A stretch of DNA of 64,000 nt from Streptomyces pactum (GCF_002005225.1 NZ_CP019724.1:5535501-5599500), one strand, 5' to 3'; numbered from the stretch's first letter, positions 6,955-16,273 are shown. Notes: generated from the sequence alone by a model not told the origin. Program-made: numbers and translations.

Positions 6955-9900
6955 GACTCTCCTTCCTGGGCCCCGGTCAGAGCGGTCTGGACGAGTCGGT
7001 GGCGTCGGCCGCGGCGGACCAGGGTGCCCCGGCCCGGCGGCTGCTGGGAGGCGTACAGGCCGGGGAAGAGCTGTCCCTCGGTGCGGTCGCCGGTCATCAC
7101 CAGGGCGGTGGTGCCCGTCTCGCGCAGGGTGGTCAGGAGCGGCTCGTAGAGCGCTCGGGAGGCTCCCGCGGCGCGGCGTGCCAGGACGAAGTGCAGGCCG
7201 ATGTCCTGTGCGGAGGAGACGTACGGCAGGAAGGGAGCGAGGGGCTGCTGTCCGGCGGTGGTGAGGATGTCGTAGTCGTCGACGAGGATGACGATCCGCG
7301 GGCCCCGGAAGGCGGGTTCGCCGGTCTCGGGCGCGTCCGGGTCGGCGGTCTCGGGCAGCCGCTTGTCGAGTTCGGCGGCGATGCCCGTGGAGAGGGCGCC
7401 GGCGAGCGTGGCGTTGTGGGCGTAGCCGCCCCGGTACGGTTCCGGGACGACGCCGCGCAGACCGCGGCGAGGGTCGAAGACACCGAAGACCAGTTCGTCG
7501 TCGGAGTACCGCTCGACGAGCCCCGCGACGATCAGCCTCAGCAGGTTCGTCTTGCCGCACTCGTTGTCGCCGAGGACCAGCAGGTGCTGGTCGCCGCCGA
7601 AGAGGTCGAGCAGCACGGGGGCGAGGGCGTCCTGGTCGAGGCCGACCGGTATCCGCCTCGGCTCGGCGGCCGGCGAGGGCAGCCGGGTCACCGGCAGCCG
7701 GGCCGGCAGCACCCGCACCGGGGCGGCGGGTTCGCCGTGCCAGGTGGCGCGGACGGTCCGCGCCGCCCCGTCCAGGGCGGGGGCCAGGTCACCGGTCGTG
7801 GCCGAGCCGTCGACGCGGGGCAGGGCGGCCTGCGCGAACAGCTTGCCGTCGGTGAGCACCCGGCCGGGCACCTCCGGCGAGAGGGTCTGGGAGAGCTTGC
7901 GGTCGACGGAGGAGTCGGCGGGGTCGTTCAGGCGCAGCTCGACGCGGGAGCCGAAGAGCGACTGGGTGGCGATGCGGACGTCGTTCCAGCGCAGCATGCC
8001 CGCCACCACGTGGATGCCGTAGCCGCCGCCGCGCTTCAGCAGGTCGGCGACCGGCTCGTCGAGGTCGGCGAAGTCGTCGCGCAGCGCGCCGAAACCGTCG
8101 ACCACGAGAACGACGTCGGTGGAGCCGAGCCGCGGCAGCCGGTCCTGGGAGCGGAGCCGGCGCAACTGGTCGACGGAGTCGATGCCGTGCTCGCGGAACA
8201 GTTCCTCGCGCTCGGCGAGCATGGTGCGCACCTCGGCGACCGTGCGCGCCGCGCGCTCACGGTCGGCCCGTCCGGCGATCCCGCCGACGTGCGGCAGGGC
8301 GGCCAGCGCCGACAGGCCGCCGCCGACCAGGTCCAGGCCGTACACGGCGACGTCGCGCGGGGTGTGGGTGACCGCCAGGGACAGTACGAGGGTGCGCAGG
8401 AGCGTGGTCTTGCCGGACTGGGGTCCGCCGATCACGGCCACATGGCCACCGGCCGTGGTCAGGTCCAGCACCCACTGGCCCTGCCACTGGCGGGCCGGGT
8501 CGTCGAGCACGCCGAGGGGCACCCGCATCCCGCCCGTGGCGCGAGCCAGACGCAGTCCGTGCTCGGAGACCCGGACCGGTCCGGCGGCCGTGTCGAGGGC
8601 GACGGCGTCCGGCAGCGGGGGCAGCCAGACCCGGCGTACGGCGGGCGTGGCGCCGGCGAGCCGGCCGACCATGAGGGACAGCACGGTCGGGCCGGTCTCC
8701 CGCCGGGTGGCGGAGGGTTCCGCCGGCGGCTCCTCGCCCCGCGCCGAGGTGTTGTACGCGGGGTAGGGCAGGGCGAGCGGCTCCTCGTCCCACTGCTCGC
8801 TCCCCGCCGGGCCGAAGTGGGCGCCGGAGACGTAACCGGCCTTGAACCGTTCGTAGGTGGAGGTGTCGACCTTGAGGTAGCCGAAGCCGGGCAGGGGCGG
8901 GAGATGGAAGGCGTCGGTGGTGTCGAGGACCGTGCGGGACTCGTCGGCGGAGAAGGTGCGCAGGCCCAGCCGGTACGACAGGTAGGTGTCCAGGCCCTTG
9001 AGCTTGCCGCCCTCGATGCGCTGGCTGGACAGCAGCAGGTGGACGCCGATGGAGCGGCCGATGCGTCCGACGGACAAGAACAGGTCGATGAAGTCCGGCT
9101 TGGCGGTGAGGAGTTCGCCGAACTCGTCGATGACGACGAACAGGTGCGGGAGCGGCTCGAGGTCCGGCCGCTCCGCCGCGCGCAGCGCCGTCCTAGTGAC
9201 CGATGTCGGCGACGTTGCCGGCGTCCTTCAGGACCTGCTGGCGGCGCTTGACCTCACCGGCGAGGCTGGTGTGGACGCGCTCGACGAGCCCGGCCTGGTT
9301 CTCCAGGTTGGTGATCATCCCGGCGGTGTGCGGGAGTCCGGCGAACGGGGCGAACGTGGCGCCGCCCTTGTAGTCGACCAGGACGAGCGCCAGGTCCTCG
9401 GGGGAGTGGGTCGCCACCAGGGCGAGGACGAGGGTGCGCAGCAGCTCGCTCTTGCCGGAACCGGTCGCGCCCACGCACAGCCCGTGCGGGCCCATCCCGA
9501 GCTGGGACGACTCCTTCAGGTCCAGCAGGACCGGCTCATGGCGGTCCGTCAGGCCGATGGGCACGCGGAGGAAGTCGCGTTCGCCGCGGGGCTTCCACAG
9601 GGCGGACAGGTCGAGGCGGGCGGGGTCGGCGATGCCGAGGAGCGCGGGGAAGTCGACCGGTCCGGTGACGGGGCTCGTCTCGGCGACGGACTCCGGTGAC
9701 AGCCGCAGCGGGGCCAGCAGCCGGGCGATGCCCTCCGCCCCGGCCCCGGTGACCGGGTCGACGGTGCCCTCGGCGGTGGTGACCGGTGCGGCGGTGCCCT
9801 CGGCGGCGGTGACCGGTGCGGCGGCGCCCTCGGCGACGGAACCACGCAGGTCCTCGACGGTCACCCGCTCGCCGCGGACGGTGATGCGCACGCTCACCTC

Positions 9901-10992
9901 GTCCGGCTCGTGGACCTGCTCCCGCAGCAGGTGCACCACGGTGATCCCCATGTCCGGCAGCCCGACCGCCGAGTCCGGGCGAGGCAGTTCGCCGGCCGGC
10001 TCGCCGTGGGCGTCGGCGATCACCAGCAGCCGGCCCGCCAGCCGCAGCGCGTTCCGGTCGGCCAGACCGCGCCGCACCTCCGCCGCGTACGCGGACCGCC
10101 GGCCCAGCTCGTGCCGCAGCACTCCGGCCAGTTGCCCGAGGTCCGGCGCGATCCGGCGGGCGGCCACCGGACCGTCGTGCGCCCGCGGGTCCAGCACATG
10201 GGGCAGCCACTTCGCCCACTGCCATTCGGCGATCCGCTCACCGGGCACGGCCAGGGCGAGCGCGACGTCATCGGGGGCGTGCGTCACCGCCGTTTGCGTC
10301 AGCAGCGCCCGGACGACCCGCAGGACGTCCTCCCGGTCACCGACGACGCTGATGTTCCCCGCCCGGTCCAACGGCACCGTCAGGGGCACGTCGGAGGCCG
10401 TCGCGAACCGGCGCTGCAGGGCCCGCGCCTCGTTGAGCATGAACGGGTCCGGCGGCGTCAGCACCCCGCCGGCGCCGCCCTGCTGGATCGACGGCTCCTG
10501 GGCCGGTACGTCACCGAGACCGACCCGCACCCGCAGGAAGTCGGCGTCCCGGCGGCGCCGTTCCCACAGCCGGGCGGGGTCCCGCACCAGGTCGTACAGG
10601 GCCTCCGGTGGCGGATTCAGCTCCCGTTCCGCCTCTCGCAGCCGGCGCTCCGCGGCGCCGAGCTCCTCCCGGAGTTCCTCCAGGTACTCCAGGTAGCGCT
10701 CACGCTGGGTGCGCCGGGTGCGCTGTGCCTTGCCGCGCTGCGACACGAACAGCGCCACCGCCCCCAGCAGCGCGAAGACCAGCACGACCGCTCCCACCAC
10801 CGCGAACCGGCTGTTGCGGATCACGGTCATCATGACCACGGAGCCCATGACGCCGGCCATCGGCAGCAGCGCGGTGGCCGCGTTGCCGATCTTCCCCTCG
10901 GGCAGGCTGGGCGGCGCCTCGACGGCACGGGGCCGGGCGGGCTCGACGGGGCGGGTGCTGCGGGCGGGCCGGTGGACGATTCTCAGGGTCAC
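6951..10992 (-). pseudogene. eccC: Type VII secretion FtsK/SpoIIIE-like ATPase EccC, split by a frameshift
   Basis: EccC is the membrane-anchored motor of T7SS that recognises substrates through tandem P-loop ATPase domains. The first part (GTG 10992 to TAG 9193-9195, about 599 aa; GGAG/AAG Shine-Dalgarno) has two N-terminal transmembrane helices, an FHA-like stretch and the first Walker A GATGSGKS, and ends AGNVADIGH-stop. The same protein continues in another frame from about 9191 with LFVVIDEFGELL (Walker B of the same domain), SVGRIGRSIGVHLLLSSQR, then Walker A motifs GGPQSGKTT and GDNECGKTN. The junction is off by one frame. Restoring about 2 nt at 9190-9196 would give a standard protein of about 1347 aa, so this is either a recent inactivating mutation or a sequencing error. 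The second part carries no obvious Shine-Dalgarno of its own. Confidence 0.9.
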
Positions 10993-11141
10993 GGGCGGAC
11001 TTCTCCGGAGCGGGTCGTGGCGGAGGAGGGGCGGGTCGGACCGGAGCCGGGGCGGGTCGGACCGGAGCCGGGGCGGGGTCGCAGGAGCCGGGGCGGGTCG
11101 GACACGAGCCGGGGCGCGCCGGCCGGGCACTCACCGCCCCC

Positions 11142-12635
11142 TCACCGCACCCTCACCGCGCGCCCCATCACCTCGGCGGCCAGCCGCAGCACGGCCTGTC
11201 GCGTGGCGTGCGCCAGGAGGTCGGTGCGAATGGGGCCGCCGCCGGCCAGGTGACGGTCGTACGGCAGGGTGACGACGGTGACGCCGGACTCCTTGAGGTG
11301 CCCTGCGGCCGTCTTGTCGTCGAGGAGCGTGTCGGGGGTGTTCGACACCAGCGCCACGACCGTCGTGGCCAGAGCCGAGTGCGGCAAGCGTGCCAGCCAG
11401 TCCAGCACCTGGCGGGTGGCGGCGACGCCCTCCGCCGTGGTCGGCGCGACCACGACCCGGGCGTGCGCGGTGTCCATCGCCGTACGGGCCACCTCGCCGG
11501 GGAGCGTCTCGCAGTCGGCCACGGTCACCGCGAAGTAGCGGCGCAGCGCCAGCGTCACCTTGCGGTACGACGTCATGTCGAGCGGCGGACCGACCTGGCC
11601 CCGGCTCGCGGGCAGCAGCCAGCCGCCGTCGGACACCGGTACCAGGTAGCCGGTCACGTCCGTCAGTCGCATGGAGGGGTGGAGGATCGGCGCGAGGTCG
11701 GCGCACGTCCAGCGCACCGCCTCGGCGCCCATGCGCACCGGCAGGGTGCCCAGCGCGGTGTCCGCCTCCAGGGTCAGCACCGGGTCGTGCCGGTAATGGT
11801 TGAGGGTGCGCCCGAGCAGCGCGGAGACGGTGGACTTGCCGACACCGCCGCGGATGGAGGTGACGGCCACCACCCGGCCCGTGGTGACGGGCTGCTGCAA
11901 CTCGCGCGCGATCCGGGTCTGCTCGGCGACGTCCTGGGACACGGACGAGGTGAGTTTGCGCAGGGTCCGCCCCGTACGCCGGGTCATGGAGTCGCCGCGC
12001 AGGGGGCGTCCCAGGGCGAGGAGGAGGCGGGGGTCGAGGGTGGGCGAGGACTCGGGGGCGGGGGCCGCGGGGAGGCCGGGGTCGCGGGCGGGGGCTGGCG
12101 CTGGGACGGGGGCTGGGGCGGGGGCGGCGGGTGTCGCGGGGCGCTCCGGGGCCGGCTCGTCGGCGGTCCGGGCACGGGACCCGAGGCCCGGGGACGCGGG
12201 GTCGCCCGGTGTGCCGTGCGGACCGGACGCGTCACCGCCTGTGTCCGGCCCGGCTTCCGTCGGTGTGGCCGCGGGCTGCGGGGGCGCGGGGTGCACGAGC
12301 CGCAGTGCGGGTTCGTCGGGCCGGGTATCCGTACTTGCGGGTTCGCCGGGCCGGGTATCCGTACCTGCGGGTTCGCCGGGCTGGGCGGCCGTACCCGCGG
12401 GTTCGCCGGGCCGGGGGGTATCCGTACCTGCGGGTTCGTCGGGCTGGGCGGCCGTACCCGCGGGGTCGCCGGACCGGGTATCCGTACCCGCGGGTTCGTC
12501 GGGCCGGGCAGCCGTACCCGGGTGGCTGTCCGCGGAGCTGCCGCCCAGCTCACGCAGCACGTCCCGCTGCCAGTCGCCGCTCCCGCCGTGTGCCGACGAC
12601 TGATCCCGCCACTGATCGCCTTGTCCCCGCGTCAT
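11142..12635 (-). CDS. MinD/ParA-like ATPase of the T7SS locus (EspI-like)
   Basis: The 497-residue protein has a long low-complexity N-terminal half rich in Pro, Ala, Gly, Thr and Asp, made of about seven degenerate 10-residue repeats (AGTDTRPGEP type, roughly residues 40-115). The C-terminal P-loop domain carries a deviant Walker A (SIRGGVGKSTV), a TLEADTALGTLPVR strand and AVTVADCETLPGEVARTAMD. Comparable ATPases with disordered N-termini occur in mycobacterial (EspI) and Streptomyces T7SS loci, where they are thought to regulate secretion. It lies between eccD (14-bp gap) and eccC on the same strand. No transmembrane segment is seen. Confidence 0.8.
   Translation of the reverse strand: MTRGQGDQWRDQSSAHGGSGDWQRDVLRELGGSSADSHPGTAARPDEPAGTDTRSGDPAGTAAQPDEPAGTDTPRPGEPAGTAAQPGEPAGTDTRPGEPASTDTRPDEPALRLVHPAPPQPAATPTEAGPDTGGDASGPHGTPGDPASPGLGSRARTADEPAPERPATPAAPAPAPVPAPAPARDPGLPAAPAPESSPTLDPRLLLALGRPLRGDSMTRRTGRTLRKLTSSVSQDVAEQTRIARELQQPVTTGRVVAVTSIRGGVGKSTVSALLGRTLNHYRHDPVLTLEADTALGTLPVRMGAEAVRWTCADLAPILHPSMRLTDVTGYLVPVSDGGWLLPASRGQVGPPLDMTSYRKVTLALRRYFAVTVADCETLPGEVARTAMDTAHARVVVAPTTAEGVAATRQVLDWLARLPHSALATTVVALVSNTPDTLLDDKTAAGHLKESGVTVVTLPYDRHLAGGGPIRTDLLAHATRQAVLRLAAEVMGRAVRVR
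12306..12524 (-). repeat. 30-bp coding minisatellite in the MinD-like gene
   Basis: About seven tandem units close to GCGGGTTCGCCGGGCCGGGT plus ATCCGTACCT, mostly 30 bp long with one extended by 3 bp, all multiples of three. They encode decapeptides in the disordered N-terminal region. Copy number is likely to vary between strains. Confidence 0.85.
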
Positions 12636-12649
12636 CCCCCCCGCGCCCC

Positions 12650-14041
12650 CTAAGCGAAGGTGTCGAGCAGTCGCCCGTACACACCGAACACCCCGGCGAG
12701 CAGCGGAAGCAGCGCGATGACCCCCACCGATTCGAGCAGGTCACCGGCGCGCCGCAGCCGGACCCTCACGTGCTCGGCCGGCTGCACGGCGAGCACGACG
12801 AGCGGCAGGACCGCCAGTACCACGAGGACGGCCAGAGGTGCCGCGGCCGAGGATCGCTCCGCCCACACCACCAGCAACCGCACGGCGACGCCCGCCGCGG
12901 CGGTCAGCAGCACGACCACCTCTGCGATTAGCGGAAACGCCCGCGCCCGCAGGGCCAGCACCACCGCGACGACCGCGGCCAGCGCAACCGTCCACACGGA
13001 GGGGACCCGCAGCGCCAGTACGGCGGCCACGGCCGCCGACCCGGCCACGGTGACGGTGGCGAGCACCAGACCACGATGGGCGGCGGCCAGGGCGGCGGAC
13101 ACCTGGTGGCGGCTGACGGAGATCCCCCCGGCCCGGCGGTCGTCGAGCCCCGAGAGCCCGGACGCCATCAGCGCCAGCCGCGGCAGCACACCGAGCACCA
13201 CCACGCAGACGACGCCGAGAACGGCCCCGACGCGAGCCTGCTGCTCCGCGGTCCCGGCGCCGGACTGCACGGCGACGACGACCTCCCAGCCGACGGCGGT
13301 CACGGCCACGGCACCGGCGCCCACGATCCCGCCCCGCCCCAGCGGCGTGAACAGCCCGAGCAGGGCGAGGACCAGCACGCTCACGGCGGCCACCCCGGCG
13401 AACCGCGAAGCGCCCGCCGAGGACCCTCCGAGATCGTCGACGAGGCTCCACACGCCCAGCACACCGAGCGCGCCGGCGGCACACAGGAGGGTCGCGCCGA
13501 GCCCGTGCCTGCGCACCCGCCCCAGGAGCGCACCCGCGACCGCGGCCGCACCGGCGCCGGCGAGCAAGGCGGCGGCGACCGTGCCCCTGTCGTCGTACTG
13601 CGCACGTGCGAACAGCGAGGCGACGATCACCCAGCCCACGCTCGCGGCACCCGCCGTGACCCGCCGGGCGGCGGGCCCCCACAGCCCTCTCCGATGACCG
13701 AGGTCCTCGGCCACCACGTCGGTGACGTCGTGCACGACGGGGGCGGGCGGGGCGTCTTCCACACGGACGAGACGCAGCACGGCGCCGTCGCGGATGCCCG
13801 CCGTCTCCAGCGTGCTGTCGTGATCGAGCGCGGAGCCGTCCACCGTGACGAGGTGGCGTGAGGCGGGCCGCCCCTCCGCGCGGTCGTCCAGCAACCGCAT
13901 GATCTCGGGCAGCAGCAGCCCGACCGGCTCCCGCGCCGGAAGCACGAGGTCGACGCGCCGCCGCTCACCGACGAGCGTGACCCGGCTCAACACCGCCCGC
14001 CCACCGGTCGTTTCCCTGCTCAGAGCCCCCGTAGACATCAC
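12650..14041 (-). CDS. eccD: Type VII secretion integral membrane protein EccD
   Basis: The 463-residue protein has an N-terminal ubiquitin/YukD-like domain (about residues 15-95: LSRVTLVGERRRVDLVLPA, GSALDHDSTLETAGIRDGAVLRLV) followed by about eleven hydrophobic helices to the C-terminus. That is the exact architecture of EccD, the major channel-associated membrane subunit of ESX/T7SS complexes. The start is GTG at 14041, or ATG one codon later. It sits 13 bp downstream of a small one-TM protein gene and upstream of the MinD-like ATPase and eccC. Confidence 0.9.
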   Translation of the reverse strand: MMSTGALSRETTGGRAVLSRVTLVGERRRVDLVLPAREPVGLLLPEIMRLLDDRAEGRPASRHLVTVDGSALDHDSTLETAGIRDGAVLRLVRVEDAPPAPVVHDVTDVVAEDLGHRRGLWGPAARRVTAGAASVGWVIVASLFARAQYDDRGTVAAALLAGAGAAAVAGALLGRVRRHGLGATLLCAAGALGVLGVWSLVDDLGGSSAGASRFAGVAAVSVLVLALLGLFTPLGRGGIVGAGAVAVTAVGWEVVVAVQSGAGTAEQQARVGAVLGVVCVVVLGVLPRLALMASGLSGLDDRRAGGISVSRHQVSAALAAAHRGLVLATVTVAGSAAVAAVLALRVPSVWTVALAAVVAVVLALRARAFPLIAEVVVLLTAAAGVAVRLLVVWAERSSAAAPLAVLVVLAVLPLVVLAVQPAEHVRVRLRRAGDLLESVGVIALLPLLAGVFGVYGRLLDTFA

Positions 14042-14054
14042 GTTCGCGAACCTA

Positions 14055-14327
14055 TCACCGGCTTGTAGGACTACTGGAAGGCGTAGAAACGCCGGGGGAG
14101 TACGGGCTCTGCCCGATCAGCCGGTGCGACACGAACGACCACCCCACACACCCCGCGCACAGCACGGCCGCGATCACCATCCCGGCGACCGCCTTCCCCA
14201 CCCGCTCGTCCACGGCCCGCCGTTGCCGCTCCACCCCGAACAACAGGGCGTCCCGCAGCCGCCGTCGCCGTACGGAGACGGATTCGAGGAGCTGGCTGTC
14301 GTAGTCCTGGGCGGACATGCTGGTCAT
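14055..14327 (-). CDS. Small single-pass membrane protein in the T7SS operon
   Basis: A 90-residue protein with a charged N-terminal half (RRRRLRDALLFGVERQRRAVDERV), one transmembrane helix at about residues 47-68 (VAGMVIAAVLCAGCVGW) and a short Ser/Pro-rich tail. I do not recognise a family. Position directly ahead of eccD (13-bp gap) and after Imm49 (15-bp gap) suggests co-transcription and perhaps a structural or accessory role in the secretion membrane complex. The start may be GTG 14327 or the internal ATG three codons on. Confidence 0.7.
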   Translation of the reverse strand: MTSMSAQDYDSQLLESVSVRRRRLRDALLFGVERQRRAVDERVGKAVAGMVIAAVLCAGCVGWSFVSHRLIGQSPYSPGVSTPSSSPTSR

Positions 14328-14342
14328 TCACCTCGTGTCGGG

Positions 14343-15227
14343 TCAGGTGGGGAACTCGCCGAGCCAGGTGCGCTTGAGCAGGTGCTCGGGCAGATACTCC
14401 GACTCGACCTCGATGGGCAGTCCGGCGTCATGGGCGAGACAGGCGAGGGCCAGAATCGCAAGGGGGATGTCGCCCTCTCCGGATTCCTCACGGTCCGGGT
14501 CGGCGTTCCAGTATTCCTTGTGCAGTTGGAGTGCCTGGATCAGGGCCTCGTTGAACTGGTCGGGGTCCTGGCCGATGAAGCGGTAGAACAGGTTGATCGG
14601 CGGATACAGGACCTTGAGCATCGTCTCGCGGTCGAGAAACCGCAGCCGGTCCGGGTCGGTCCCGTCGAACGCGGCGACGAGCTTGTCCCCGAGTCCCGGT
14701 CGCTCCAGCCAGTACGTCTGGAGGGTGTCCACCCAGTGGTAGATGTACTCCTCGAACACGGCACCAGAGGCCCGCAGCGTCTCGATCGGCACCTCGCACA
14801 ACTGCGTCATCCGCGCCTGGTCCCGGCAGACGACAGCCAGCCAGAAGGCTTCCAGCCAGGTCCCGGCATCGACGAAATGGGTGACCCCGACGGCGGGGAT
14901 CGTCCTCACCTCATGGCCGATCATGCACTGCACGGTGGAGCCCGCCGGAGCGGTCGCCGAGGCGAACAACGCGGACCCGACCTGCATGGCCATCACCCAT
15001 GCCTCCCACGTCTCCAACTCGTCGGCAGTGGGATCATCGAGGGTCTGCAGCTTAGCCGTACTCAGTGCGCTACTGAAGGTCAACCCGAAGCTATCCGGGT
15101 GCTCCTCGAGGTCTTCGATCTTCGCAAGCGTGCGCGTGTTCAGTTTCTCGCGAAATGCGTCCGGAATCGGGTGGCTGCCCTCCATTTCAGGACGTGAAAC
15201 ACTCGTCACCACGTGCAATTGCCTCAT
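14343..15227 (-). CDS. Imm49-family immunity protein
   Basis: A 294-residue protein whose pattern (TWEAWVMAMQVGSALFASATAP, FVDAGTWLEAFWLAVVCRDQARMTQLCEVP, YHWVDTLQTYWL, ILALACLAHDAGLPIEVESEYLPEHLLKR) I recognise as the immunity-49 family of polymorphic toxin systems, which neutralise a cognate toxin in the cytoplasm. The ATG at 15227 overlaps by ATGA the stop of a reading frame that encodes what looks like a toxin C-terminal end (15224-15388), so the immunity gene keeps the junction of a former toxin gene. The 5' part is partly duplicated just upstream (15386-15450). It may still protect against kin carrying the full toxin. Confidence 0.85.
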   Translation of the reverse strand: MRQLHVVTSVSRPEMEGSHPIPDAFREKLNTRTLAKIEDLEEHPDSFGLTFSSALSTAKLQTLDDPTADELETWEAWVMAMQVGSALFASATAPAGSTVQCMIGHEVRTIPAVGVTHFVDAGTWLEAFWLAVVCRDQARMTQLCEVPIETLRASGAVFEEYIYHWVDTLQTYWLERPGLGDKLVAAFDGTDPDRLRFLDRETMLKVLYPPINLFYRFIGQDPDQFNEALIQALQLHKEYWNADPDREESGEGDIPLAILALACLAHDAGLPIEVESEYLPEHLLKRTWLGEFPT

Positions 15228-15388
15228 TTCTTTATGTTGAACTGCAGCATTTCATATCCGGCGTACTCGGCGCCGTCGGGTTTGGCCTTTACGAGGACGT
15301 AGTCTACTCGTTCTTTTCCGAGTGCCTCATTCAGGTCGTCGGCTAGCCTGCGTTCTGCCTCTGCTGATTTAAGTAGAATCGAATCCTC
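15224..15388 (-). pseudogene. Orphan toxin C-terminal tip in frame with and overlapping Imm49
   Basis: Read on the minus strand, an open frame without a start codon encodes about 54 residues, including SILLKSAEAERRLADDL, ALGKERVDYVLVKAKPDG and YEMLQFNIKK, ending at TGA 15224-15226. The TGA overlaps the Imm49 start codon (ATGA), the usual junction of a polymorphic toxin and its immunity gene. I do not know the toxin family. The codons look like real coding sequence. Upstream it breaks abruptly into a fragment of Imm49, so this is the left-over tip of a displaced effector. Confidence 0.6.
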
Positions 15389-15450
15389 GCAAGCGTGCGA
15401 GTGTTCAGTTTCTCGCGGAATGTGTCCGGAATCGGGTGGCTGCCTTCCAG
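15386..15450 (-). pseudogene. Duplicated 5' fragment of an Imm49-family gene
   Basis: These 65 bp match the start of the intact Imm49 gene (15123-15184) almost base for base and would encode EGSHPIPDTFREKLNTRTLA. Only codons about 15-36 of the parent gene are present. The fragment abuts the toxin tip on one side and the pentapeptide-gene remnant on the other, as expected from recombination between repeated toxin-immunity modules. Confidence 0.8.
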
Positions 15451-15454
15451 TGAA

Positions 15455-15597
15455 CGATGACCGGCAATTCCCCTACCCCCGCTTTCTGGTACGCGTGTAT
15501 CGCTGCCGCGTTCCCGAAACCATGATTACAACTCGGCATCGCCGATTTCGTATCAACTCTACCGGCGATAGTTGAACGGGGCGGAAAGGGATTACTG
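15455..15597 (-). pseudogene. Decayed 3' end of a pentapeptide-immunity gene copy
   Basis: The sequence aligns along its length with the 3' end and downstream flank of the intact pentapeptide gene (16251-16392). The shared marker AATGACCGGCAATT / GATGACCGGCAATT and the segment for the final ERGGDIRVL residues are recognisable, but with many substitutions and indels. No reading frame survives. It marks an older duplicate of the immunity module. Confidence 0.65.
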
Positions 15598-15661
15598 ATA
15601 TCCTTGCACCCGCTCGGGAGGACGCGTCGCGGCCTGGACGGCTGAGATACTTACGGCACGT

Positions 15662-16036
15662 CTACGGGTGGTCATCGAGATGCCACCTTCTCGTCGGCAG
15701 TCCGTCCTCGTCCCACTGGTGGTCCTCTCGGAGCGTGAGACCATCATCGTCAAACACTGCTCGTGACGCCAGCGTTCCGTTCGAGTGCCACTCTCTGAAT
15801 CCTCCGCGAGGCAGGCCCTCGCGTACGGTGCCCTCCGATCGCAGAGTTCCGTCCTTGTGCCATTCACGTGACGGGCCGTGTTGAACACCTTCGGCATACA
15901 CGTCCAGGCTCACAAGCTTGCCGCCGAGGTGTTCCGTCACTTCTCCGGTGAAAGGCTCGCCCCGATGGAGCAGACGTTGCGCATCGTCCATGTCCACTTC
16001 TGGGTCGTCGATGTCGATTCGTTGTGTGGTGGCCAT
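15662..16036 (-). CDS. MORN-repeat (YwqK-like) antitoxin/immunity protein
   Basis: The 124-residue protein contains repeated MORN-variant units (GPSREWHKDGTLRSEGTVREG, GGFREWHSNGTLASRAVF, LREDHQWDEDGLPTRRWHLDD), the arrangement of YwqK-type antitoxins found as immunity proteins in polymorphic toxin loci. The ATG at 16036 is chosen; a TTG codon just before it is less likely. It lies among immunity genes in the T7SS operon. Its cognate toxin is not intact here, although a short open frame ending at 16055 could be a toxin relic. Confidence 0.75.
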   Translation of the reverse strand: MATTQRIDIDDPEVDMDDAQRLLHRGEPFTGEVTEHLGGKLVSLDVYAEGVQHGPSREWHKDGTLRSEGTVREGLPRGGFREWHSNGTLASRAVFDDDGLTLREDHQWDEDGLPTRRWHLDDHP

Positions 16037-16054
16037 CAAGGGATCCAGTTCTCG

Positions 16055-16140
16055 TCACTCGGCGGGAAGCCAGCATCGCTGATTGTGTGGGACGAAGGAT
16101 TTTTCTAGTTCGTAAGCCCTCCGCTCACGTGACCGTCCAG
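16055..16140 (-). other. Possible toxin relic ahead of the MORN gene
   Basis: A minus-strand frame encoding RRAYELEKSFVPHNQRCWLP ends with TGA at 16055, 18 bp before the MORN gene start. Its position repeats the toxin-tip / immunity arrangement seen at Imm49. There is no homology I can name and the evidence is mostly positional. Confidence 0.25.
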
Positions 16141-16273
16141 TGGAGGGGTGAACCAGACGCTCTCCGGATCCGGAAGAAGCCGGGTCCTGCTGACTGTCAT
16201 GGGGTGCGAGTCTCATCATCGGCCGGATTGCGCCCTCCGAAGTGGGTCGCGAAACAATGACCGGCAATTTCTG

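Noticed and set aside
9193..9195. Reading the eccC break as a programmed frameshift
   Set aside because: The site has no slippery heptamer or downstream structure that I can see, and EccC genes are normally uninterrupted.
12306..12524. CRISPR-like array
   Set aside because: Units are contiguous with no unique spacers and lie in frame within a gene, so it is a coding minisatellite.
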